Shown: in pieces, positions 33,571 through 44,525 of the stretch
How the letters are laid out: each line of letters opens with the position of its first letter
Position numbering within the stretch: position 1 is the stretch's first letter
Assembly (NCBI GenBank): GCA_036852015.1
Contig: JAANDG010000202.1
Span: 62,001 to 126,000, forward strand
Source of the DNA: Pelodera strongyloides
Lineage: Eukaryota; Nematoda; Chromadorea; Rhabditida; Rhabditidae
DNA length: 64,000 nt
Reading direction: 5' to 3'
The notes under the pieces: generated by a model
What the model saw: the letters and a program-made list of their open reading frames with translations, nothing else
What the model was told of the DNA's origin: nothing
Databases searched by the model: none
Program-made: the position numbers and the translations under genes

Positions 33571-36474
33571 TTAAAACCACAACTCACGATCGCAACTGTT
33601 CTTGCAGGTGAGCGCGTGGTTGTGCGCGAAAACGCGCGCGTTTTCGCAGCCCCACCACACGTCGGCCGTTTGCGCGCGCGAGCGACAAATCGAGCTGGAG
33701 AATGGGAGCGCGTAACAGTTCTCGTAGTCCTCGATGTACCTGGGATTGAAAATTTGAATATTCACATTACGCCAGCTCTAGTCTACACACGCTGGAATCA
33801 CCTCCAACGGTAACGTAACGGCTTTTAAACCTTTATATGCTTGAAGCGAAATAGCGGCCGGTTTTTGAAACGCGTCGTGGGCAACTGAATTCTTACGTAA
33901 CCATCTAATTTGCTGAATTTAGCTCGATTTGTATGCAAATAAATATTCATTTGCATAAGCTGCAGAAGAATGATGGTGTATTCGATGTGTTTTAAAAACC
34001 GGAAGGTATTTCGCTTTATCCCTAATTCCTAATTTATACGTTTAGCGAAATATCACGGATTTGAGACGCTTAAATGGACATAATAAAGAACTAGTCTACA
34101 ATAAAAAAAACTAACTGGCAAGCGCTGGCTGGATCATTCTGGATATTTGTCTGGTAAGTTGCAGTGCACGCCTGAAGAAAAAACTTAGAATAAGATATAG
34201 TTTTATACGACGTTCAAAGAACAAAAACTGCGCTCAAATATTTCAGGTAAAATACCTTCAGAGTGTTGAAATATCCATTGATCACACTCTGCACGCATTT
34301 CATATTTTCATGGAGGAGAGCTAAATGATTTTTTTTTTGAAAACATTTATTTATTTATTAAATAACACCAAGATGCATCAAATAAGGTGATGAAGAGAAC
34401 GCGGTGTGCATATAACAACTATATGACGAATCAGTTGGTACTGTAGTCAATTAGCTTTGTTTGATGCCGATTATTTTACAGCTCGAATAGATAGATGTGA
34501 CACAATGACAAAATGTTTTATATTGCGAAAAATATAAATGAACAACCCAGAGTTGCCCTAAACCTTACTGATAAATCCTGCGCCGCAGTTGAATTGGTAC
34601 TGTTCAAGGGTTCCAATAATAGCATAAGCATCGGCCGGACTGGCTCCCCCGTTCACCATATTTTGAAGGGAGAAACAGTAGTAACCACCATTCGGGTAGA
34701 GGTAACTGTAGAACACATCGAGGGCGCTGGAATGCCAGATTGCTTAGATTAGATGACGTCACTTAACTTATGATCAGTGAATAGGAGAAGTATTCAGGAG
34801 AGGGCTCAAGTTACGAGTTGGATGAAACATAATGAAAACTGTAAGGGGCGACGAAGGGCCATAATACCGCAAATTAAGGTAATGATCTAAGGTACTGTAG
34901 CTTGACATTTCCCCATTCATGATTCTCGCAACACAAACAGAATGCTTATTCGTCATCTAAATGTGGTTATTCTCAGGCGCATTACCGTGGTATAAGGAAG
35001 AGAAGGAGAAGTTCAAAGATTTTGAACTTTACTTTTGTACATAAATGTTTCTCCTTTACGCATGCTTTATTACACCACTCACATGTTGAAATTGCCAGAG
35101 TAAGATCTGCCTCGAAGTAAAGACTTATCGAAATTAAAAATAATACTGTCAGAATCAATCCAATAATTGAGTCAGCAGCAACAAAAAATCCTAACAACTC
35201 AGCATAGCAAACAATGATTCGATTCGCCGACGAGAAAAGTGGCCGTATGCACGAACAGCGGGAACCTCGCAGGGTGGGAATTTGTGTCTGCTTCGTGTGA
35301 CCACTCTCTTTCTCTCACCTCCCACTGGAAGGAAGGCTGGGAGCTTCCAGGAGCGTTCGTCATACGGCCACAGGCGCTTCATTAGTGTTACGAATGAGTG
35401 CGAGGTTGCACAACTAGTTTCAGACACTTCATATAAGGTGAGAGTGTCGAGTTAACAACAATTATTTAGGTGTACCAGTACGAAGTGTCTCGCTAAAAGT
35501 GAAATATTTGTAACAACGAACTTGCAACTCTTAAAAATCGGGTCAGTCGATCCAGCACTGGCTCCCCATTGCTGGAGGAGGAAGTTGTTGAGCACTGTGT
35601 AGTTCTTCCAAATTCCCTTCAAAATATATCCAATATATATTGCTTTCATATTCCACATGTTCAACACATCAACTCTTGTTTAACATGCAAGTATATATTG
35701 TCAAGTCCCGTTTTTGAAAGGCATCCGATAGTCAACATTCACGATCTCCGAGATGAGACACGTGGAGTAATGTAAAATAACTATTTTGTCATTTGTGATC
35801 TTGGTCGGATGGATAATCGACAGCATATTGCATAGTGTTGGCAGCTTTGTTTGTATGTTTCTATGATAAATAAACGTTACTCTCTAGAATCCATATCTGT
35901 CCAAAGATCAGTAATTGCATAGGGCCGCATACGTTGTGTATATCTTTGTTGAACAGAGATAACATCGTAAAGGGAGCACATACAGAACGTATGTCAGTCT
36001 CCCGCAAACAATGAACCTGGGCTGTTTCGGCCGGCTGGTAAAGAACAGAAACGAGGACGATCTTTGACGGCCGTATTACTTTTACTCGTGGACACTCACC
36101 GTCGTATCCATGCCCAATTTTTGCTCGAAAACACTGGTGGCTGAGAGCAGTTGCGTTGTGATGCATTTCTGTGCAGCAGTTACAGAAACTAAAAATTTGA
36201 AAATGAATACAGTATCGTATTTATAACCTGGTGTACTTACAACCTAGGTATGTATATAGTATATGGTCCAATTACGACATACTTTTATGCCAGAATATTA
36301 AAAATACCGCTGGCTTCTTTGAAAGAAACACCCCTGCTTATAGTTTATTTTCATGAGCATTATAATAACTATGCAAATATACAGTAATCAATAATTTCTT
36401 AATCGTCAACCAAAATCGATCAATAATTATTAAAAAAACTCACATAGCAATGCAACAAGTAAAAATGTCTTCAT
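33571..36474 (-). CDS. Secreted Cys-rich protein, DUF19/T20D4.11-like
   Basis: Seven exons keep phase: 36444-36474, 36100-36188, 35522-35571, 34569-34726, 34256-34320, 34116-34171, 33571-33739 (TAA). They give 205 residues. The protein opens with a clear signal peptide (MKTFLLVALLFSVTAAQ) followed at once by KC. The mature part has many spaced cysteines (KSCN, YYCFSL, FNCGAG, MKCVQ, ACTA, ASACQ, ENCY, SSICRS, GCEN, LTCKNSC), which suggests a disulphide-stabilised secreted protein. Spacing and length resemble the nematode T20D4.11-like (DUF19) family, whose function is unknown, but the assignment is by eye. The last exon is unusually GC- and CG-rich (GCGCGCGCAAACG) compared with the gene's other exons. 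Introns carry family B, family E and other repeats. Confidence 0.75.
33840..34018. mobile_element. Family B foldback element
   Basis: GCGAAATAGCGGCCGGTTTT and AAAACCGGAAGGTATTTCGC form the arms, with a TTGCATAAGCTG core. It lies in the last intron of the Cys-rich secreted gene. Confidence 0.7.
34340..34455. repeat. Dispersed repeat shared with 49455-49570
   Basis: Both loci read TTTATTTATTTATTAAATAA, then GATG(C/T)ATCAAAT, GATGATGAAGAGAA and GTACTGTA(G/A)T..ATTAG. It is probably a small retroposed or TIR element. Confidence 0.5.
35239..35371. mobile_element. Family E foldback element
   Basis: GTGGCCGTATGCACGAACAG pairs with GCGTTCGTCATACGGCCAC. The interior contains GTGTGACCACTCTCTTTCTC. 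A second copy of near-identical length lies at 44658-44791. Confidence 0.8.
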
Positions 36475-37310
36475 TGCGGTGTGGTTACGTGACGCACAGC
36501 TTCGAAAAGCAGTTTTCAACTGAGCCATAGTCCCTTATCATCAGCCCATTAATACGTTGCTATTGAATTTTATGAGATTTCACAGTTCTCAAGCACACAA
36601 TCACACCCTCAAATGGGGTTCTAACTAATATAGGCACTGAGAAATAATTGAAAATGTTAGGGGCTTATTACTTGACCAAAATGACGAATTCGTGTATCAG
36701 TATAGGGCGGGATTTAGAAAAAAATTATAAATGCGCATCATTAAATTGTGTAAGGAAGGAGGAGGAATTGTGTAAGGAAGGTTGAAGGATACATTGTGGT
36801 TGATGTATACATTTGCTCACGGTCAACAAATTGATATTGTTATATTATAGGTGAAACAAGTTGAATTTTTGGCACATTTATAGTTCATAATGAATGCATA
36901 ATTTAGTGTCTTTATGCGTCGGATCTTGCCATGTTTACGATGAAAAACGCACAAAATTCAAAGTGTGTATACTATGTATTATGCTTAATGTGTCCAATTG
37001 TACTGTGTTTATTATGCTAGAGAATCCGCATCAGTTTGTAGTAAATTCATGTTTTATAATTCTTCGTTCAACGAGTGCATGCGCCATTTCGGGTCCTGAA
37101 ATACATGGCATTTTTTTAGAGAGTTTACTAAAAGTACAATTTTTTGGATTTTGCTGCAATCCGTGAGTACAAATTGGGTTAGTAAAAAGTTACTAAAATC
37201 TGAACACTTGGTGACAGAACAGTGTTCCTTCAGCATGAATAATGTCCCACTTCATTTGTCAGAATTGCATAATTCGGGAGCTTTTGCGTACTCATTGACA
37301 ACTTGTAAAT
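36475..37310. other. Intergenic, no gene seen
   Basis: AT-rich DNA between two minus-strand secreted-protein genes. It would hold the promoter of the Cys-rich gene. No supported exon or repeat. Confidence 0.5.
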
Positions 37311-37613
37311 TTATGTTTTACGCTTTATGTTTTTAAACAATATCATATTCAAACTCACATTTCGGTTCAACTGCTGCTCGCCAAAATAGTAAAGTGGACA
37401 GCCTCCAGTTTCGTCTGGAGAACAGAATCCCACAGAGGAATCTTGGCAAAAAGTGTCCACGTCAGTATTCTGAAATGTTAAACTATTACAGCGGTATTAC
37501 ACTGGGAAGCTCTGCCTGAGTGGCTCACTTAATTGGCACGGAAAAAGAAACAGGCGTCCAACTGGCACACTTCTGGCACGTAGGCGGCTCCAGATGCTGT
37601 CTCTCATTAGGTG

Positions 37614-37654
<41 letters not shown>

Positions 37655-37700
37655 GCGCTCTCTCTCTCTCTTTCTCTCTCTCTTCTCTCTCTCTCTCTCT

Positions 37701-37752
<52 letters not shown>

Positions 37753-38719
37753 TAATCGCACCCATCACAAAAAAGTGATGTGCGGCCAAAAGACAAATGA
37801 AATTTTCACTTAAATTTCATTTTTCTCATCTCTTTGGAAAACAAAAACTACCTTGATTTTCTCGGCTCCATATTTTTCCATTGATTTGGATAGACTTTGA
37901 ACGGCTTTAACACAAATATTCTTGAGAATTCCCAGTTTCGCGCAGTAGTTATCTTCAAATTGTTTCGAAAGGATTTCCTGAAATTAATAATTTATTCGTA
38001 TACTTTAAAGGGTCTTGTTTGTCCGGAAAATCCTCAGATTATGATGCTGGACTTAACCATGTATCATTGAATGAAACGTAAAACCGCAAGTTATCTGGCA
38101 TAAGGTTGATAAAAAAAGGAAATCAATGTAGAGTGCTGGGATTGGGTGCCTTATGTGCAAAGGAGTAAGACTTCACGGAACAACACACATTGTGCACTGA
38201 TGCGGGAATTTGTTAAAAGCGCATAATGTTGAAATGCTTACCGGTTTATTGGGATGGTTCTTCAACGCAGTGGTCATCTTAATGCAGACAGTGCACGAAA
38301 ACGAGATCACATTGGCACCAAAATTCGGGTCCATATCGCGACTTTCTGAATTCATGTCAATCTCAAAGCTTTACCGTAGATAACCCAAATATCAGAAAAA
38401 CGTGTAACTCTTTTGATTCTGTACCTAAAATAAACTGTTCGGCCAGCTAGTTCCTATTCTTATTGTCAGTTTAGGTGGTTTATTATCTTGTCTTACTAGG
38501 TTTCCTTTTATCGGGCAGCAACTGTGCAAAGTTGTGTTGCTTGGTGTGCAGCATTGTTAGTTGCGCCAGGCGCTTTGACGTCAGTGCAGGGGTCCCAACC
38601 GTGGTCTCAGCGGCCTGGGTGGTCGGATGTCGATTGGGATCTTCGTGTGTGGTCTGATATCGATCGGGGGCTGTCAGGGTGGTCCCCAGTGAAGCAAATA
38701 TAACCAAGACGACCCACAT
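37311..38719 (-). CDS. Saposin-like (SapB domain) secreted protein
   Basis: Four exons keep phase: 38497-38719, 38242-38345, 37852-37977, 37311-37469 (TAA). They give 203 residues. A signal peptide (MWVVLVIFASLGTTLTA) is followed by a Thr/Pro-rich linker with a KR pair that could be a pro-region. Then comes one saposin-B domain with the six-cysteine pattern: SCTVC, helix, YCAKLG, KNICVKAV, KYGAEKIK, FCQ..GFC. SapB proteins bind lipids or membranes. Nematodes use many as intestinal antimicrobial or digestive 'caenopores'. The tail contains an extra CPLYYFG segment. The final exon could instead be spliced at 37359 (GTGAGT), which would change only the last residues. A CT microsatellite fills the last intron. 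Confidence 0.85.
37616..37751. repeat. (CT)n microsatellite
   Basis: About 135 bp of nearly pure CT in the last intron of the saposin-like gene. Confidence 0.95.
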
Positions 38720-39462
38720 CCACTTCCCATCAATGCTTGTTGATTCTGGAAGATAACACGGATTACAATTACAATTGGCATAATTACAATTGGCATAATT
38801 GCTAATTCCAAGATAGGAAGCCTAATTGCTAATTACAAGATTACGCGAGTGCAAAAATACTCAATGTCGCATCGTACTAAATCTCTAAAAAGTCAGAATT
38901 TTTTTATTATAATGTTAATAAATATTTAAATATTAAAAAATTTTAATTTTTAATTTTCAACTATTAAGCCAATTCTAAACGAAAATGTAGAAAAATTTGT
39001 TAGGTAACAGTCAAAAGTTCAAAAGTTCGGAATTTTACTTCAGCTCAACCTTCTCAAATTCATCGATGCACTCTTTCAGAAATAAATGATATCACTTTTG
39101 AGAAAGATGAGGGAAGCACGTAGGAAATGTGCGAGAAAAAGGGAGCGAGAGAGATAAAGCTAAACATTGGCTGTTTGTTCATTATCACAAAAATTGAGTC
39201 AATTTACCATTTACGTTTATGCGTTTCTATGATTGAGGTATTCTGTTCCCACGGCTTAGCTTATAATTATGGGGTTTGCAAGTACGCTGAAAATTTTAAC
39301 CTATCTTGGAGCTACACGAGAATATTTTTTAATGTTTCATCTTATTATATAAAGGAGAAGAGTTTACTTGGTCTTTTGTTTGTATGCACGCAACGAAATC
39401 CTTTCATAAAGAAAATTTTCTATTCACAATCGAATGAGAGCATACAAAATCTTTGCCGCTGG

Positions 39463-39535
39463 CGGGATTCGAACCCACAGCAGCACACAATCTTTCGCTT
39501 CACAGTCCAACGCTCTACCTGCTGAGCTATGCAGC
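39463..39535 (-). mobile_element. tRNA-like pseudogene
   Basis: The minus strand reads TAGCTCAGCAGGTAGAGC (a good D-arm), GTTGGACTGTGAAGC and GGGTTCGAATCCC (T-arm). The anticodon stem does not pair, and an extra AAGATTGTGTG lies before the T-arm. It looks like a decayed tRNA or tRNA-derived repeat. Confidence 0.45.
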
Positions 39536-39737
39536 TATGCTAGCTTATCACAAGGATAATCCTCTGCCCTACATACATCACCTTCAATAGCAAATTTGCA
39601 TGGTAGCATTAGGCAGGTGGTGATCCAAACTGATTATTATACGTTTCCACAATCAGAGACGTGTGAATGTGTGGGAGGCGAAAGAGACGAGAGTTAACTT
39701 TTTAAATTGTAGCAATCCTTTTTTTAAATAGGGAAAC

Positions 39738-39789
39738 AATCGGCCGAAGGCCGATTCCTCCAGTCGGAGAAGAGCCCGTAGGGCTCTTC
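39738..39789. other. Two adjacent perfect 3-nt-loop hairpins
   Basis: AATCGGCC-GAA-GGCCGATT is followed after 12 bp by GAAGAGCCC-GTA-GGGCTCTTC. Both stems are perfect, GC-rich for this region and end in minimal loops. Confidence 0.8.
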
Positions 39790-40227
39790 GAACGGCTGGT
39801 ATTATATATGCAGGTTTCGTGCAGAAATACGGTAGTATTGACAGAATCACACCATAACACGGTAGGAAGTAAGGACCAGTTGGTCCAGCAAGTTGGTGAA
39901 TATTCAGCAAAACGTCAATACGTTAAAACCTCAAAAGCAAGGTTTAAAAGAGTCCCATTTTCATTATCTGTCCTTCTTATTCTATCATTTAATTCCTTTA
40001 TCTTGGTTTTTCGGGTTACGCTCGGTGCACACGAGTGGTCGATTTCCCACGGCAAGTAAAAATTGATATCAAAACAATTTTTTTTTGTAAACTTGATATT
40101 TTAGGAAATTTTTGAGTACGGTAATTAATGGTTATGGATGGTTTTCAGATGATCACGCACTTATCTGCTTATTATATAAAAAAGTACAAAGTTGCTTTCA
40201 ATACTTAATTGATAGATAATTCATTTC

Positions 40228-40385
40228 AAACTGTTGTATCGGGTTTCCAAGTATGCTGAAAATTTACACTATTTTGAACTAGAATATTTTTTAATTTTAT
40301 ATATTATATATGCAAGTTTCGTGCAGAAATACGGTAGTATTGATAGAATCAAACGAATTTTTTGGGATACTTGGGAACCCAATTG
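40228..40385. mobile_element. Family D foldback element
   Basis: GGGTTTCCAAGTATGCTGAA and the mirror end GGGATACTTGGGAACCC enclose the TATATGCAAGTTTCGTGC core. Confidence 0.7.
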
Positions 40386-40389
40386 GTTG

Positions 40390-42195
40390 TCATTCAGGAA
40401 ACTGACATATAGGAAACAACAGAACATGAGGAATTTTCACAAAAACCAATAGAATAAGTGTCAGAGATGAAAAGTGGAATACAATAATAACAATATAAAG
40501 AAAAAAATATTTTGTGGTTTGGGACCTGGCTTTTCCAGAAAAGAAATTCTCTACTGTCATTCAGTAGAGATAAGCAATTTATCTGCTGATTTACGACCGA
40601 GCTGAGGGTTGTAAAAAACTGGGCTACGCATGTTTCATTGTGGATTCTTGATTAAAAACACCTAGCAAATTCCTCGTAGGTGCAGTTATTTCGCGGATCA
40701 TGGCCAACTTGAATAGACTACTTTTTATGGTCTTTTATCTGTTCCGAAAGCAAATATTAGTATGAATATGAACTCAATTTATAGATCGTTGAAAGGACAA
40801 TGATCAAAGTTTGCTTTTGACTTGTTCTACAGGGATAGGGCTTGAGTATTAGGTGACGAGTTTCATATGACAAGTGTCTCGACATCCTCGGGCTAGTGCC
40901 AGGAGGGATCGCCCATGACTCGCTCGCCGGGAGGGGTGGTTTCAAAGTAGTCAGGGCCAGACTCCGTATTTATATCATGAAGCTTGGTAGAAAGGAGAGC
41001 CTTTCATGTTCTTATTAGAGAAAGTGGCAACGGATAACCAACACTGCCGACTGCATTTCGTGGCTCCGGCGTCAATCAACATATGAAATATCGTGAAAAT
41101 GGACAGCGATGAATATAATCTAGAGGAAGTTCACTGGAAGGCCATTTTCATGTTTAACTCATATTAATAAAGGTTTCTTGTTATGGCCCTGAGCTATTTT
41201 GACATTGTTCAGATATAGTATACTGTTGTATTTTGGAGTGTGGCACGTTTAGGATTGCTGATATCGTGTGCACGTAGTTTTGTGTTGAGGTAACGTGGCT
41301 AAACTAGTCTAAAACTACAAAATTGTTAGCTGCTTGTGTGAATACAGTTTCTTTGATGATATGTCAGTTACAACTATTCTCTGTGGAATTTCTTTTTATC
41401 TTTGGTGGATATATACATATATGCTATGCATTTTTTCGTATTTTATCTTTGGTTTACTACTTTGAATTTTAAAACTATTGAATTCTTTCATCGTCTCTTA
41501 TGGCGTTGCGCTCTTTCTAAGAGTCTAATAAACATTTCTAAACATTGATAAAACAGGCACAGGTAAAACCAATGTAAGGCAAAAAAACGGTCCCACTGAA
41601 TAAGGGGGTCAAGTCCTTCACTGCTTACGGGAAACACACGGGGAATAATGACAAAGGTACAGGTTTGTTTCTCTTTAGATGATCGTCAGAATCCGATCGT
41701 ATACCGTATAGGTGGCTCCTATCGGGTGGACTACATACTACATCATTTACATGTTTTTTTATGGAGCAATTGTACGTGACTTTTCGGAACATTGCTACAC
41801 ATCATTTGCAGCTAGTATGTATATGTGTGTAAGTGTAGGAGATCCTGATTCTGCAGATGCAGATATGTAATTAATCTTATTTCGTAATGGTTGTTATTTA
41901 TGATCAGGATGTTTGTAATTAGTTCTAAACAAGATCTCCGGCCTCCGGCCGTACGGTAACACATATTGCTTGACTTTATTGTTGTGTGTTGCACCGGGAA
42001 GACCAGTTAGTGTCTAACACGTGTATACATTTCACAACCTATAGTACATGAATGAGAATCAGGATCTTCTACACTTAATGCGCATGAAGTTGCACATCAT
42101 ACATTCAACACATATCTAATTTCATGTGCCAATCGGCAACGAGAAATTCAAATTCAAGACCGCATCAGGTGCAATTCCATTTTATACCTCGCATT
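40390..42195. other. Intergenic, no gene seen
   Basis: No exon chain, RNA gene or clear repeat that I can support. Short open frames here lack coding character or splice-compatible neighbours. Confidence 0.4.
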
Positions 42196-42199
42196 TTTT

Positions 42200-42335
42200 T
42201 AAAGGAAACACCGGCCGGTTTTTGAAACGCATCGTTGACGGCTGAATTCATACGTATTTATGCATAGTTGCTCGAATTTAGCTCGATTTTTATTCTAATT
42301 TATGTTCATTTGCACAAGCTTTCATTTCGCTTTAA
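42200..42335. mobile_element. Family B foldback element, truncated
   Basis: AAACACCGGCCGGTTTTTGA, then ACGCATCGT, ATTTAGCTCGATTT and TTCATTTGCA, as in other family B copies. It ends at TTCGCTTTAA without the second CCGG arm. Confidence 0.6.
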
Positions 42336-42380
42336 CATCTGCTCTATTCCACTACCCGATAATCTGAAGCTAACTCAAAA

Positions 42381-42866
42381 TTAAAGGGATAGGTTCACCT
42401 CGAATTGCACCTTTTTTTATAATTTATATTGATAGTATGACCTATGACGGTCAAAATGCGAAAATTGCAGTAAATTTCCTTTGCTCCCCGAAGTAGGAGA
42501 GCTTGCTCAAAAAGCTAAACTACCTCGAATTTATAAAACAATTGGAGTACCGCAGCCGTGGTAAGTGGAGAATAGCGTAGCAGGGCTGGAGACGCTAGAA
42601 GGTACAGGGCCCTTTACCTTTTATCATCATCTGTCTATCACAACAATCTCTGCACCTCCAACCCTGTCACGCTATTTCCCATTTGGCTATGCTGCGGTAT
42701 TCCAATTGTTTTATAAATTCGAGGTAGTTTAGCTTTTTGAGCAAGCTCTCCTACCTCGGGGAGAAAAGCTAATTTTATGTAATTTTCGCATTGTGAAGGT
42801 TTTCGACCATACTATCAATAGAAAGCATCCAAAAAGGATTAAATCCTAGTGAAACTATCCCTTTAA
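42381..42866. mobile_element. Family C TIR element, large palindrome
   Basis: TIRs read TTAAAGGGATAG at both ends. Inner arms (GAGCTTGCTCAAAAAGCTAA through CAATTGGAGTACCGCAG) are repeated as the mirror on the right. The stem exceeds 150 bp around a GTACAGGGCCC centre. Confidence 0.85.
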
Positions 42867-43335
42867 ACCAACCAATTGATATCAGCTCAATCACATACAT
42901 ATAAATAGACTCCCTGAACTCTTAGAAAGCCGGATTACAAGGTTTTCCTGTGCGTGTGACACGGAAAGACTCAGTATTGATATTGCTCAAGCTAACAAGA
43001 AGGAAGCTTTTCAAACAAAGTTAGCTTCTTCGGCGTATATTCGATATGATATAAGATCCGATCCACTGTTTTCCTTTACAATCAGAATGGCATAACATAA
43101 AAAAAAAACTGGGAAAGTAAAGGACTACATGCTTTCATTGGCGTCAAGCTCATGACGAAGTCAATTGACTGGAAAATATTCATTGACAGATTGTGAGACT
43201 GAACTATTCGAACATAATCACGTAATGGGCTTCGTGCAGTGTATGAACAATTTGGAAAGATATGCTTCTAGCGATCCTGACCCTTTCTTCCTCGTCCGTG
43301 AAGAAGGGAGCCGAACGAGGTGACCTCCATGCGAT

Positions 43336-43462
43336 ATTAAGGCGAAATATCGGCCGGTTTTTGAAACGCATCGAGTACGCCAGCATTCTTATGCAGCCTA
43401 TGAAAAATACGTAAGAATTCAGTTGTCCACGATGCGTTTCAAAAACCGGCCGATATTTCAGA
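43336..43462. mobile_element. Family B foldback element, complete
   Basis: GCGAAATATCGGCCGGTTTT, then TGAAACGCATCG, and the mirror CGATGCGTTTCAAAAACCGG form near-perfect arms around TATGAAAAATACG. It is the best reference copy of the family in this window. Confidence 0.85.
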
Positions 43463-43639
43463 AAGGAGATAACAATAAGTTAGGAAATGGTCCGTTACAC
43501 AAGACACCAATGCATATTCAAAGGCATTATACTTAGTATCTCTGGGGAATACCAAATTTCCGGGGAATATTTTATTCACCGGTGTTTCCATCAGATGTGT
43601 GATGCCAACAAGGTGTCAGTTGTTATCTCGTTTATCTTT

Positions 43640-44041
43640 TTGTTTAAAGCTGTATGGTATAATCGTGGATTAATTTTTGTAGTTTGTCTCCTCTGCCTCT
43701 ATCTCCTAGTGTGCATTTACGGGCTTTACCGCGTCTTTAATTTTTTTTGTTATTCTTTGACCTCGATTCGTCAAGCTTAGTTAGTAGTGCATAACAGAGC
43801 TCTACGAATGAAAAATAGTCATAACATAGTGCCCATATAGTTGTGAATTCCACCATAAAGTTTTCCCGCCTTGCGTGTTATTTTACACAAGTTTTACTCT
43901 CTGCAGAAGACATTTCTGATGCTCAAAAAATGCCACAAAATAGTATTGAGCAAGACAACTTACAGAGCCATACTGACGACAGATGTATCCAAGACATGTT
44001 CACCAGGCGACCAGGCAGTGGAGATCTCAATATAAATAAAT
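43640..44041 (+). CDS. Possible exons of an unknown membrane protein
   Basis: After a TTTAAAG acceptor, 43655-43779 encodes a hydrophobic segment (GLIFVVCLLCLYLLVCIYGL). After a strong CTCTCTGCAG acceptor, 43907-44041 encodes a polar tail ending NINK and TAA, with an AATAAATAAA poly(A)-like site. I could not find the upstream exons or join the two in one clear phase. It may be the end of a small membrane protein or chance. Confidence 0.2.
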
Positions 44042-44525
44042 AAATATTTTACGGAACTAGAGTGTGCTCCTATATTCAATGGTAGTTGAATACATTGTTC
44101 AAAGCTTATGCGTTGATAGCGGTCATAAAATTTCACACGAAATTTATATTAATTAAATTTTAATAAATATAGATACTTTATGCTTTTTACCCCAATTTTT
44201 TGACAGTCCCATTGTTGTCAATGATAAGTCGGCAGTTAGCAATGCCATCAGCAGTTTTGATATGATATTATCACAATACAACGTGTTAGGTCACACGACT
44301 ATCTGTTCACTGCCCCTGGTTTACAGAGATAACGGTGTGCCAGTTGAACAACACCCTTTGTGGAAATAGATTCTAGGATTCAACTTTTTCTTTTTCGCTT
44401 GATTCTCTTTTTATTTTATTTTCTGATGACAAATTTATAATTTCATTTTATTGGATGATCGCATAATGACCGTGAACGATAAATTGATTTGATGTACAGT
44501 GGGTTGATATTCATTTTTTTCAGTA

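Larger units (their letters stand above)
39268..39850. mobile_element. Family D element with internal insertion
   Basis: The left end GGGGTTTGCAAGTACGCTGA and the right part GCAGGTTTCGTGCAGAAATA match the two halves of the copy at 40228-40385. About 450 bp separate them here, including a tRNA-like segment and two perfect hairpins. Confidence 0.5.

Noticed and set aside
37497..37813. Frames encoding RERERE and LSLSLS peptides
   Set aside because: Pure translations of the CT/GA microsatellite. The same applies at 23249-23443 and 24958-25323.
39127..39525. 132-codon plus-strand frame
   Set aside because: It crosses a family D repeat and a tRNA-like sequence, has no splice-compatible neighbours and no protein-like pattern.
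39463..39535. Functional tRNA gene on the minus strand
   Set aside because: The D- and T-arms are good but the anticodon stem cannot form and there is an extra insertion before the T-arm.
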